Source of the DNA: Diphasiastrum complanatum
Lineage: Eukaryota > Streptophyta > Lycopodiopsida > Lycopodiales > Lycopodiaceae
NCBI GenBank assembly: GCA_029204225.1
Contig: CM055106.1
Location: 47,254,633-47,318,632 of the forward strand
Length of the DNA: 64,000 bases
Direction of reading: 5' to 3'
The translations under genes and the position numbers were made by a program. Under the pieces are notes generated by a model. That model did not search any database, was not told the DNA's origin, and was given only the letters and a program-made list of their open reading frames with translations. Positions 25,322 through 36,675 of this stretch are shown in pieces (positions within the stretch are counted from its first letter, which is position 1; each line of letters opens with the position of its first letter).

Positions 25322-26360
25322 AAAGTAGAGTCTACTTTTTATATAGTCATATACATAGCTTTTGAAGAAACAAAGTGTTTCTGATTACAAAGCCTTGCTA
25401 GCTTTCAGCCCTTCACCTGACAAAGATGTTCGCGAACTCAAACATCTGGAGACATGAAACACGAAGAGTTTTGCAAACACAAAGGATCCACGAACGAGAT
25501 TCCTTTGCAGTCTAGCAAGAGAAAGAAAGACGAGGTAAATGAAACCAACGGTGGAAACGAAACCCATTCTGTCCTCACGCTCCAAGGAGTACCACCAGAG
25601 ATCATGCAAGTACCCAGAAGTACAGAGATCTGACCTGATGGCATGACATGAACAGATAATTCCTAGGTCCTGGCTAATCTGCCACTATTGTAATTCCCTG
25701 ATTAGTTGTAGATGTATAATCACTCTAATCTTAGGTTTACATAGAGAGACCGTACTTACTGGATAATACTTGACATATATCAGAATATGATAAACAAAGT
25801 GTAACTAAGAGAAGAGACACTGAAGAAGTCTGATGCTAGTAAGCAATCAAGATGAACACAGATAGAAGCTCCGCCTACGTGCGAGAAGATTATTCCGTCT
25901 AGGATCAGAAGATCCAATTGTCCGCTAGTGAAGCGAGACTACTACTCGTGAGAGGATCGTGCTTCTCTCACGCCAACGCACTGCGTGGATTCGCATGCAG
26001 TGCCCTGAAGAAATCAGAGGAAATCAATATAGATTATTTTCTAGTTGTGTCTGATCTCGGATGTTGAATGCTTATGCTGTTTATTTCATATGTCTGAGTT
26101 TTCTTGTTCGCTTTGAATTCCGCACCTTGGTTGAATTAAAGTCGAATGCTGTATTAATTTTATGAACATAGATCAGTAGTAACTGACTACTCTCTAGAGG
26201 ATTGTAGGAGTGTTTCAGCTGGCAGTGCCCAACGAACGCATCTAAACTCCATCCGAATCTTGAAAGAGAGTCGCGACTGTTTCGTGATTTTTTTCTCCCC
26301 TAGATTCATTACACGTATCAGAGCATTTCACGATTTTCATCAGCTTTAAAGTCAACAAAC
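25322..26360. other. Non-coding part of element H region
   Basis: No gene seen. TATCAGAGC at 26310-26318 resembles a plus-strand primer site, preceded by ATTACACG, so a plus-strand LTR of another element may end here. This is weak. Confidence 0.25.
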
Positions 26361-26384
26361 TTTAAGTACATAAAACTTTGATCT

Positions 26385-26920
26385 AAACTTATCAAACTTT
26401 TCTCCAACAAGTGGCTTAGTGAAAATATCAGCTAGTTGCTATTCCGTACTGCAATGAACAACATGAATTTCACGACTCAGCAGCCTCTCACGTATAAAGT
26501 GATACTGAATCTCAATGTGTTTGGTTCTCACATGGAACACTGGATTCTTTGCTAGCTGAATGCCACTCTGATTGTTGCTATATAAAGTTGGGGGATTTTT
26601 CTGCTTCATGCCAACTTCTTCCAAGATTTGTCTCAACATATAGCTTCCTGTGCTACACTACACATTGCCTTATACTCTGCTTCTGTGGTGGATAGAGCAA
26701 TTGTACTCTGCTTCTTACTAGACCAGGAAAAGCAACTACCACAAAGCTGGAATACATACCCTGTGGTGGATCTACGATCATCATAGTCACCTCCCCAATC
26801 TGCATCCACATAGCCACACAACTCCGGTAAACCCTCATGCTTCCTGTAAATCAAGCCATAATCTGAAGTGCCTTTTACATAACGCAAAATGTGCTTAGCT
26901 ACCTTCCAATGCAAATGCAT
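26385..26920 (-). pseudogene. Copia element H: RNase H remnant
   Basis: Minus strand: HWKVAKHILRYVKGT, YVDADWGGDYDDRRST, STTEAEYKAM, then after a frameshift near 26640 LRQILEEVGM, NNQSGIQLAKNP, RTKHIEIQYHF and ADIFTKPL (about 26420). These are the RNase H and pol tail of a copia element. RT and everything upstream is gone: the coding stretch is cut at 26920 by a second copy of the LTR-like repeat. Confidence 0.88.
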
Positions 26921-26925
26921 GACCC

Positions 26926-27043
26926 AGGTTGTCGTTGGCGGGACGCGTGTCCCGTCGACTTGCCTCGTGGCTAGGCCAACTGATCCTTATCGACTGATAG
27001 GACCCACAGTACAGTAGCATAGTGATTCTACTTTAATTCTAAC
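26926..27043 (-). repeat. Direct repeat unit 2 (5' LTR remnant of copia H)
   Basis: Second copy of the 125-bp repeat at 25185-25310. Here it is not followed by a polypurine tract, as expected for the outer end of a 5' LTR. The layout (LTR piece, RNase H, polypurine tract, LTR) suggests one element with a big internal deletion. Confidence 0.55.
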
Positions 27044-27044
27044 C

Positions 27045-28037
27045 GATTGGACCTAGGCAAAGGTTGAACCTTCGCCAGATTTTAAGAGCCTTCGCCAAGC
27101 TACCATATTGACCAAGAACCTTCATCGAGTATTTTAGAAGCTATTTTCATTGTACTAAATATGCTTGTCAATTTTTGTCCAAAACTAATCAACCAAACTA
27201 GCACTTTGTCGAACTATAACAGGCTCATAGTAGCCTCGTTTTATGGATCATGCATTGTTATCGTTGGATATTTCTTCAAAATTATGCCACGTGGAAAAGA
27301 TTAGCTATCTAAAAGCTTACACATTGTATATTGACACATGGCTGGCATCCAAGTGGTCTACCAGAAATTGCTAGGCTTTTTATGGCAATTCTTTGCATGA
27401 CTTTTTAGGAATTTTTATGATCATGCGTTGTTTGCATGTCTTCATATGAATTTTTTAATGGGGAACATATGCATGTTAATTTAAGCACAAGCAGTAAATG
27501 GTGAGAAATTATTAGTACCAAGTGCACCATACATATTAACAAAACATGAAAAGCAAAGGCCTTTTGATGTTAACGAGCAGACATTGTAGTAAGCCAAGAG
27601 TAGTGGTAGGCCGTATGTACACTTGCACCCCTCAAAGTTGCTTGGAAAAGCAATTAGAATCAAAGTTGCTTGGAAAAGCAACTAGAAATTTGCCAGTTTT
27701 GTGAAACATGAAATAAAAGAAATCAATCAAAACCAGTAAGGTATGTTTTATCGCGTCCTTCATTTGAATAGAGCTAATCACAAGTAATTGTAGGTGGAAT
27801 TTGAAGAAGAGACATAGCAACTTCATCGATAGAGTTCAAGCTGTTCTGACACTCCGAGATATGAGCTTTCAACCAGTTGATACTTTTCTAACAGGTGCAA
27901 TAGCTTTTATGGATAGAGAAGTCTACTACTTGTAGATTTAAAAGCAAACGACTGGATATAGAAGCTTTGCAGGAGGACCACACATCAAAAAACTGACTAG
28001 AGACTGAGCTCCTGATGTGAACACTCGAGAGAGTGCT
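27045..28037. other. Intergenic DNA 3' of the LEA2 gene, with a 28-bp tandem duplication
   Basis: No gene recognised. CAAAGTTGCTTGGAAAAGCA occurs twice head to tail (27633-27660 and 27661-27688), differing at a few bases, each containing a small inverted repeat (TTGCTT/AAGCAA). Confidence 0.5.
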
Positions 28038-28715
28038 TCAGCATTTCCTGAACAGAAGGTGAGAACCACTGGGAGCTGTGAAGCTGCTCAGAACCAGTTC
28101 ACAGTTAACGCGAAACCACCTATGCCAACTTGACTTCCAGGTACCATATTTAAACTGCACCCGGGCAGCAATCTTGGATTGAAAATGCACTGCGTTGTTT
28201 GCCAAACTGGCGTTAAGGCTGGCTGCTTCTGAATGCCTGAGCGGATGGTCACGTATGTAAAGAACTCTTTGAATCACAGTTGTGTTCTGAGATTCCTGGT
28301 AAAAAGGTACAAAATATGTCCCTCCTATCTCTTTGCGATTGTAGTATAAAATCACTACGAGACGACTGTTGTAAATGTCGAGATGGTGGTTTCTGTTGTA
28401 GGATCCTAATGTGACGATGATGTCTGAATTCAGCGTAGAATCAACAGGATCTAGATTATCTGCTGTAATGCTCTGAAGAGGCGCATTTGTGATGAGCAGC
28501 TGTGTGATCTGTACATCCTGAAGACGATACCTTGGCTTATGGGGATGCATCAGAAGGACTGTAATCATGATACAAAATCCGGTTAGAATAAGAAGGAAAA
28601 GGAAAAGCACACCAATGCAAGATATAAACAAGAGCAAACGACGACGTCGCGGATGTAGGTCAGGAGAATCCGCAATGTCATTGTCGTTCTTCAAGCGAGA
28701 ATGGCCCCAAGCCAT
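28038..28715 (-). CDS. LEA2 / NDR1-HIN1-like (NHL) membrane protein
   Basis: The only intact host-type gene seen. A single exon encodes 225 residues from the ATG at 28715 (context AGCAATGGCT; the open frame extends 13 codons further up without an ATG). A basic RRRR stretch (about residues 23-26) precedes one hydrophobic segment (about 27-55). An LEA_2-type beta-sandwich domain follows to the C-terminus, with the family-like VQITQLLITNA, IYYNR-like VVILYYNRKEIGG and PFYQ. Family members are type II membrane proteins of plasma membrane or endomembranes, linked to pathogen response and drought; the role of this one is not shown. No stop or frameshift. TATA box upstream at 28869. Confidence 0.8.
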   Translation of the reverse strand: MAWGHSRLKNDNDIADSPDLHPRRRRLLLFISCIGVLFLFLLILTGFCIMITVLLMHPHKPRYRLQDVQITQLLITNAPLQSITADNLDPVDSTLNSDIIVTLGSYNRNHHLDIYNSRLVVILYYNRKEIGGTYFVPFYQESQNTTVIQRVLYIRDHPLRHSEAASLNASLANNAVHFQSKIAARVQFKYGTWKSSWHRWFRVNCELVLSSFTAPSGSHLLFRKC

Positions 28716-28868
28716 TGCTCTTGACCCCCACTTAACTGCAAGATGCTTCAGCAAGCCAGCTCAGTGTCAGTCCTGCGATCGGAAACTAGCTACTTGGCTT
28801 AAAAATAGCTTTGAATTGGAATAATTCGCTTTGAAGTGCTCTAGATGATGCAACGGAGTGCGGCTGCA

Positions 28869-28875
28869 TTATAAA
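28869..28875 (-). promoter_or_regulatory. Putative TATA box of the LEA2 gene
   Basis: Minus strand TTTATAA about 155 bp upstream of the ATG, giving a 5' UTR of roughly 120 nt if transcription starts about 30 bp downstream. Confidence 0.4.
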
Positions 28876-29058
28876 CTGCTATCATTTTCAATCCTCTAAC
28901 TCCAGACTCAACATTAGTACAAAACCTTGAGATCAAATTAATACTAAATTGATAACTGCAGCTAGAAGAAGACGGGCTGTATTGCGATCTCCAAACTGTT
29001 GCACCAGAAAAAACACTGCTCCTAGACAACACGCGTACGCTAGTTACAAGGAAAGGAT

Positions 29059-29079
29059 GTGTGTGTGTGTGTGTGTGTT

Positions 29080-29142
<63 letters not shown>
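29059..29142. repeat. (GT)n-(GA)n compound microsatellite
   Basis: GT run (29059-29078) followed by a GA run (29083-29142), about 350 bp upstream of the LEA2 start codon. Confidence 0.95.
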
Positions 29143-29145
<3 letters not shown>

Positions 29146-29149
29146 TTAT

Positions 29150-31150
29150 ACCTCTATAACATACACATGTGAGGTTGGATCACAATATATTTGTGTTTGC
29201 CAAGCCTCACAAATACTTGTGCTCGTGGAATGCTGTAAAAGTGGAGTGGCCATAAAATCATTGTAAACTTATCCTTTAGTCCCCACAACAAAGGACCTTT
29301 CACCTCGCTTTGTTCTTTGCTTTGCTTGTGAGCCAAACAACTCAAAAGGGAAGTTTTTCCAAAAAGTGGAATCTATACTACAACAAATGCATGTACATTC
29401 TTATGAGCAGATTGTTGTTAATCCTTACATACTTTGTCCACAATATAATGTTTTGGTTGTTTGAAATTATGCTTTGCAATTTGCATCTCCTAGTGAAACC
29501 TGAAGAGCATTACCAACATAAACTTGGGTCACAAGCAAAAATTCCAAGTCACCATTCATGTATGTAACTTAAAAAATGACAATGTTCTTTTATAGTTATA
29601 ACAATATGCTATTTAATTACCATCATTATATACAACATCTACACAAGTTGGAGCAAGGAGCCTCCCATATATTCTACAGGATTAGTGTTATGAACTCAAC
29701 CACCATGGATGGCACCAAATTTAAAAAAATGCACAACAAAAAATACTCAATGAGCAATCTCCAACTAAGAATATCATATGATTTTCAATAACAAACAACG
29801 GTTGATACCCTACCAAAAGAGAAAAGAATGTTCTACAAAAAATTCAAAATATCAAATCATATGCCACGAAAGTATAGCACTCCTTTCTATTCAGGGCAAG
29901 CAAGACCAACGAGCTCCTGAAGCTTACCAACAACTGCCTGTTAGAACTCGAAATTCACATGTTCTAGATCAAAAGACTCACTAGAACAAATTAGTCGATA
30001 TCAACAAACATTATAGAGCCTATAAGGCATATGACCAACTGAGATGTACATACAAATGAATGTAGCTCACTCTCGAGCTATTGGAGCCACAATATTGATT
30101 ACCACTAGGCTTTTAGTTATGGCGTCCCTATGGGCTATTTAAGTATAGGAGTAAGAATGTTGGCTTGGCAAAACTCAAGAGTGTTCATAAGTGTTCTATT
30201 ACACATTAAATTTTTTGATAAGATATTTTTGTTTTAAAAAAAGCCCAATTATTTGCATCTTGCATATACAAGTCCAAGTCTGGAGCTTATTAGAATGAAG
30301 TTAGCTCGAATACTTAAGAGTTTAAACTGAGGCGTAGGCCTACTTTTTGGACAAATTACAAAATTGAAGTAAGAATTTTTTATCTAACTTAGAATTTTTG
30401 GGTCCACATGTTGTTCATTTACTTGTGCAAACTTTCTTACTTTCTATCGTGTGCCTCTTTGTATGCCATATTCAATAGTTGGTTATGGGATGTCTACAAT
30501 GTCCATTGCTTACTTGAGATGGGTTGTGTGTGTAGTTTTCCATGTGCTTAATTTAGTTTAGCTTATGGGATAAGTGGTGTGTGTCATAAAAGAGTAGTGG
30601 ATGGTTATTTAATAAGCATTGTGTGATGGAAAAATTGAGTTGGAATTAGAAGAAGGAGAAGGGAGGATTGTGAAATATTCAAGTAGTTTAGTCATATTTG
30701 CTAGTTTCTATATTTGGCAAATTGAGGCCAGCTTTATATTAGACTTAGAGTTTGACTTTTCAAAGCTAATTAGTCTAAATCTCATTTGAATAAACACTTT
30801 TTGAAAGTGTGGGAAAGTTAGAAGTCGAGTTTGAGTAGATTGCAGCCTGACTAAAGCATGATAGATTATAACGAATAACACCAAAACATGCAAGCTTCTA
30901 AGTTGTAATTCTTGTATGCTAGAATGCAAGCAGAGTTGGTTCTTGTGGGTAACCTTTCAAAAATAGAATACGATCGAAAAGATATTCTATCTCTTGTCGG
31001 ATAGTAGTGCTTATTATGTGTTATGGTTATCACAAGATCATCCTTCATATATACATGCAATGATTGTAGAGCATAAGAGTGCTTCATCACTGGTATTCTA
31101 GACCATAAACATACCTTTGTAACTATACAAACGGTGTGACACATGGCTAT
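29150..31150. other. No recognisable gene
   Basis: AT-rich intergenic DNA. Short ORFs without motifs; no LTR ends or RNA genes seen. Confidence 0.4.
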
Positions 31151-31164
31151 CATTGGCATGTGGT

Positions 31165-31420
31165 GATCAGTTTCAGTGTGTGGAAGGAAGCACTATCCAT
31201 CGTTGGTCCATCACTGGACAACAGACTACTTTTATCAACTTTATCAAGCAGAAGCCATGATAGATCCATCGTTGGTGGATAGCAGATCAAAATACATCAA
31301 ATATGAACCATTTACTTGAGCTTATTCCATCGCTGGACATCGGAATAATCCATTCCAAAAAGTGTCACAAAAATGGAAAGTGATCAATCACTAGTCCATC
31401 GCTGTGGACAGCAGATCAAC
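31165..31420. repeat. Degenerate short-motif array (CCATCGYTGG)
   Basis: Words like CCATCGTTGGTCCATCACTGG, CCATCGTTGGTGGATAGCAG, CCATCGCTGGACATCGG and CCATCGCTGTGGACAGCAG recur four times at roughly 60-80 bp spacing. The function is unknown; it resembles subrepeats of an LTR U3. Confidence 0.45.
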
Positions 31421-31790
31421 AAACAAGCATAAACCTTCAAAAGGGATGCAAGCTTTCTTATTGTAGAGATATGAATGCACCAAAGAGAAGAGAGTTAAAC
31501 CACATATTGTATATCAGAAACAAATGAACCAAAGCTTCTTGATAGGGCGCGCTCTCTATTATGAGCAAATCTCTAAACCGTATAGTAGAAAAGCTTTAGT
31601 CAAAAATAGGTGACATATAGCGGTTCATGAGGAAGTTTTGTGGAACAGCCCTTCTAACCAAAATGGTTGGAAATTTGTTTTTGAATAAAGCCACACAAGG
31701 TTGGGTTTGAAAAGAAGGCTTAGGACATCCAAATAAGTATTTTTTTTTGTGATTTGACCAGGGGACATACTTTAAAATAAATAAGCGTCC

Positions 31791-31955
<165 letters not shown>

Positions 31956-31959
31956 TTGT

Positions 31960-33118
31960 GGGGCCGAAGCGTAACCAATTAGAGTTGAATTTCTTATTCA
32001 TAGTATGTGTTGTAACTAGGATGAATGGTGAGGTTTTCTTATAAGATGGTTTTTGATGAATTTTGGATCCTGACCTCTTGGACTACAAAAAAGGGGTAAT
32101 GGGAACCCGGTGAGGCGAAATATCCTCTTGGACCTAGGAAATTTAACACATTTTTTTTTTGATGCGACACCTAAAGCACAATCCATAGTGCATGCCGTCG
32201 TAATATACATGCATTATAGGATTTATGTGTAAGCAATCTAATTAGCTACTCCAGAAGACCATCGATGCGGTTCACTCTTAAAGGAAGTATCCCAACATTG
32301 TAAAAGAACAACATCATTCACAATTGGTAATTATTAGACCTCATGCACCTCATAATCTAAAAAATGAAGATCAGGAGCCAACCTCTACGAGAGCCATAGG
32401 TTACGGAGAGAGAAAAACCATCCAACATATAACTACAAAAGCAATCGAGAACCACATTTAACTTCACTAAAAGAAAAAGGCTTTTTCGGGACGCATAAGA
32501 AATAAGGCAAGAAAGTGAAAATCAATACTGGGAGCTTGATATGGGAAGGGGATCCATAGCTATGAATGGTACATAGGGATGATGGGACCCATAAAGCACC
32601 TATCATTGGAAAATGGAACAGAAATCAAGAGTCACCTAGGCTATGGCATATCCAGTATGAAGAGGATAGGTTATCGATAAGGTATAGCTCATCTTTTCAG
32701 GATATTAATAGGACCATCATCCTAAGAGTCAAACAAAGTGATGGACAAAAGAGTGCACATTCGAGAGAGTGGAATGTTGTAAAAGTCCAAGATCATCCTA
32801 GAAAGAGTACCCTTGAAATTTGAGATCATCACATGGGTGATTGAGGTCAAATTTGAATTATATTGAGTGATAGGAGACAATTTCATCTACAAGGGGCCAA
32901 AATTGATTGTCCCAAATTGTAGATTGATCAAGTTCAGTCAATTGATCTTCTATGTCAAGTGATAAGGACCAAGATCTTGTATTAGACATTAGATTTGAGC
33001 TATCTTGAGTGATGGGAATCTACTTTGATCTCTTTCATGAGCAGAAAATTCCTCGAATTTGATCACTTTACGAGAAATCTTTAGTGATAATCACCAAAAG
33101 TGAGCTATCCCAAAAGAT
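31960..33118. other. No recognisable gene
   Basis: Contains a TTT-rich stretch and an 85-codon ORF (32566-32823, plus) with no motif I recognise. No LTR ends seen until 33120. Confidence 0.35.
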
Positions 33119-33119
33119 G

Positions 33120-34554
33120 TGTTGGAAAGAGGTGATAGCAATAAAGACAAGTCGCATGCAATGAACGCTTATCGAGCGCAGCGGAATGGAGCCTGCTTTC
33201 CTAATGCATGACTGCGCCTATCAATATTGAACAAAACATAATGACAGAAGTCACATTCAATCTTATAGTAACTAACTTTGAAATCATCAGTGATTACTTA
33301 GCCAAACAATAAATTATCAGACAAAAGGAATGTGAGATTTATTAGCTACAAGACTATCACAGACATGCATACATTCTGATATAATACTGAATGTAATAAA
33401 GGATAGATTCATTCAGCATGAAACAGATGATGATGAACATAAGACCATTGCAGATAAAAACCACATACTCTAAGCTATCTCTGAGTAACTGAAGATCTCT
33501 GTCTGAATTTGCACTTCTACTGATGGGCAGTAAGTGCTAATAGCAAAACTCTAAATTAACTCTAAATAACTGAGCTAGAATGCTCAAGAGTGTTCAAGTT
33601 TGAAGCTTGAGAGAGCTGCTACTTGATTGAAAATTATAGAAGTATGATCAGCTATTTATACTAAGCAGAAAATGCGGCAAGTCCAGTAGGACAGCTAATT
33701 AGGTCGTAGATCTTACTGGCCAATTGGCCATCATGAACTGGCATCCATCCGGTTAGTACTCCCTAGAGATTGAACGATTCTTGAGTATTTCTGTAGGCTG
33801 TGTAGAAACATGCATAAAATTGTAGAGCTGGATAATGTAGTGGATGAAGATTAACGTCGGCGGACCCAAGCCAAAGCCAAATGTTGAGCAGATAGTCGAG
33901 AAAGTCGACTTTGGGAACAAGCGTGCAACCTTGAATGTCACGCTCAATAGTTAAGTGATGTCGTGAGAGAGAGATATGGTTAACCGATGTTTTAGCTTAA
34001 CCTCTCTTGTAATTCTTAGCTAATCCATCTTGTAATCACACATGGAATGATATATATATTGGATGTCGATTTAGAAGTAGAAGAGATGAACATATGCACT
34101 GAACAGATGCACAACGGTGACATGTAGAGATCGAGAAGATCAATAGTCACAATGTGACACACAATAGTGCTAGCAGTAGCTAGTTCATCGCAAGAGAGAA
34201 TACCTCTCTTGTGTCAACGTACTGATCTGCGAAACAGATAGCGCCCAAAAAAAATCAAGTTGAAAATTTAATTTTTGATAACAGATAAATTACAGCATTC
34301 TACCCGATGTGTGTACAATCTGTGAATGATTTATAGTGCTTGCTTGCAATAGATATATTTTCGCTGTTTCTCAGTTGTCAATTGCTGATTAAACATGCTC
34401 TACTGTCTACTTATTTTGTTAATTTCAAACTAGAACTACAGTGTTAGTCTGTAGCTTAGGAGAGATTAGATCATAGTTTGAAGCAATAGTTGCAACTAAA
34501 GATTGACTCTATCTAGCTTTCCATCAGTGAATCAGAAGTTTGGAGTCTACAACA
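33120..34554 (-). mobile_element. 3' LTR region of copia element C with embedded LTR-like block
   Basis: The outer end is ...CTCTTTCCAACA (33120 on the minus strand). 33130-33850 matches the B-family LTR (TATA GTATAAATAG near 33655, CTCTCTC at 33609-33615). 33959-34554 is a 0.6-kb block that also occurs at 52104-52649 plus 56566 onwards in element L. The block begins TGTTGTAGAC on the element strand and ends CACGACA. On the opposite strand it reads TGTCGTG...CTACAACA with a TATATATA, so it may be an antisense solo LTR. It is joined straight to truncated RT with no polypurine tract. Confidence 0.6.
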
Positions 34555-34555
34555 A

Positions 34556-36180
34556 TTTGCAATTCATCAGATTATATCTGATTAAGACATTGTGAATGTA
34601 TCTTTGTTGAGTAACATAAATCAACTTCTACTTTCTATCTATTTGGATTTGAATACCTAGACAGTAATGAGTTTCATCCAGATCAATCATGTCGAATTCA
34701 GAAGATAGCATTGTCTTAGCTTCTTTTATCAAATCGATAATGTTCCTAAAAAGCAATGCATCATCCACATACAAAGCGATAATGATAAAGGAATGTTGCA
34801 CTGACTTGAAGTAGACATTTGAATATGAAGAACTAGCCGTGATCAATAAGGAAAGTATTGATCCTTTGAAACCATGCTCGAGCAGATTGCTTCAAGCCAT
34901 TAAGTGCTTTATGGAGTTTACGCACGTGATTGTGTTTACCTTCGATTTTGTAACCTTCAGGTTGCACCATGCAAATGTCCTCTTTGATAGCTCCATTAAG
35001 ATATGTTGTTTGTACATCCATTTGATGTATTTCCAAATCTATTGCACCAGCAAATGATAATAGAGGTCGAATAGAGAATGTTTAACTATAAGAGAATCCT
35101 TTGGCGACAAGTCAAGCCTTTCTTCGATTGATAGTTCCATTTGCCTTGTATTTGATTTTGAGCAACCATTTGCAATCAACTACATTTCTACTGGCAAGTA
35201 GTTCGACAATAGTCCATGTTTGGTTCTTGATAAGAGATGAATACTCTTTATCCATAGCCTCTTTCCAGAGATCAGAATCGGGCTGACTGAGTGCCTCTTT
35301 GATAGTCGTCGACTCTTGAACAAGGTAATATCAAATGTACTTGATAGGTGGTTTGCTTTGTCTTGTCGATCTTCTGGGTGATGATTAAAGTTGATAATCT
35401 TCATCATGCTATAGTTGTTGAACTGCAACATCATCATGTTCGGGTTCATTGTTGATAAGTTGTTCATTGAGAATAGATGAGCTTATACCTTCAAGAGGAA
35501 TAGTCGTCTTTCGAACTAAAGATTTCAATATTTTAAGAGAGTCCAATAGTTCGGCTATATGAGCTTTTCCCTTATCTTTGAGGTCGATAAACTGATCTTC
35601 GATGAAGATGACATCCCGACTAGTGAATATCTTCGCCTCAACATGATCATACAACTTATAAGCTTTATCTGAAGTAGTGTAGCTGATGAAAATCAATTTC
35701 ATACTCTAGAAGTGGAGCTTCTTCCTGAGATCATGCAAAATTTGCGCATAAGAGATATATCCAAAAACTCGTAAGTTTGATAGAGAAGGTTTGGAGCCTG
35801 TCCAAGCTTCATATGGTGTTTTGTCTGAGAGACCTTTAGTAGGACATATGTTCTAAATATAAGCTACAATTGAAACTGCTTCAGCCCAGAAGGACTTCGA
35901 AAGTGTCACATGAGATAACATGCACTTTGCCGATTTGACTAAGGTTTTGAGGCGAATAGGAGGTAATGTATTGTTGCTCAATGTTGTTGCTAAGGCAATA
36001 CTCCTTGAATTCGGTAGAGATGTATTCTCCCCCATTGTCGAACCTCAGTGCCTTAATTCTTTTACCAATTTGATCTTGTACATGCTCTTTGAATTGTCAA
36101 AACTTGTTGAAAGTTTCCAATTTCTACTTAATGAAATAAACGGTTGTTCTTTTCGAAAGGACAGTCTTGGTTATGTAAGA
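34556..36180 (-). pseudogene. Copia element C: integrase to RT remnant
   Basis: From right to left on the minus strand: integrase core end (FNKF, KRIKALRFDNGGEY at about 36030-36060, SFWAEAVSIVAYI), GKPSL-like linker, YTTSDKAYKLYDHVE, TSRDVIFIEDQF, then RT (HQMDVQTTYLNGA, LKQSARAWFQRIN, YVDD near 34765, LGIQIQIDR). It stops after the NCK of the RT C-terminal part, where the LTR-like block starts. Several stops and frame changes (near 35060, 35400, 35700, 35850). Gag, protease and RNase H are missing. The same family as B and L. Confidence 0.88.
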
Positions 36181-36344
36181 TTTGATGATGTTTTTGGCTT
36201 GGCAATGGGAGATGGGCTAGCGATCACCGAACACTATGCCAACAGTGAAGTAAACGAAGGAAACTAAGGAGAGCCAGAGAACGAATAATTAAGAAACTGA
36301 AATAAGACCCGAAAACTTTCTTTTATACCTATAGAACGTCCCAT

Positions 36345-36675
36345 CATATTTGCACGTGTGATGTGACACCTCCACTCCCCGCACGTGTGGTTACACGCAT
36401 CCGTCACGTGTCAGGATATCAGTGGTTCGTACAATCAGACGGCTGACATGCACATGCGAGGACATGTGGCGACATCTGGACCACACACGCGTCAGAAGAT
36501 GACTGGGGTGTATGATAGTACAATTGGCATGCACGTCCAAAGACATGTGTCAGGATCCGAAGTGTACACATGTCATTCAGAATGATTTCGCCATCATTTT
36601 CACACGTGTGGCAATTTTGACCGCACATTACTGAGACACGTGTATGATTTAGGGTTTACTGAGACATGTGTATGG
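36345..36675. repeat. CACGTG/ACATGTG motif cluster with tandem units
   Basis: About ten CACGTGT or ACATGTG words occur in 330 bp (near 36352, 36380, 36404, 36462, 36542, 36565, 36602, 36634, 36663). Part is a degenerate repeat of roughly 100 bp starting GTACAAT, and the end is a direct repeat TTACTGAGACACGTGTATG / TTTACTGAGACATGTGTATG. CACGTG is the plant G-box core, so a promoter role for the ORF region at 36640 is possible but not shown. Confidence 0.55.

Noticed and set aside
25385-25644. Minus-strand ORFs of 68-74 codons
   Set aside because: No motif, overlapping in two frames, in non-coding DNA near element H.
32566-32823. 85-codon plus-strand ORF
   Set aside because: No recognisable domain, start context or neighbours; length is within chance for this composition.
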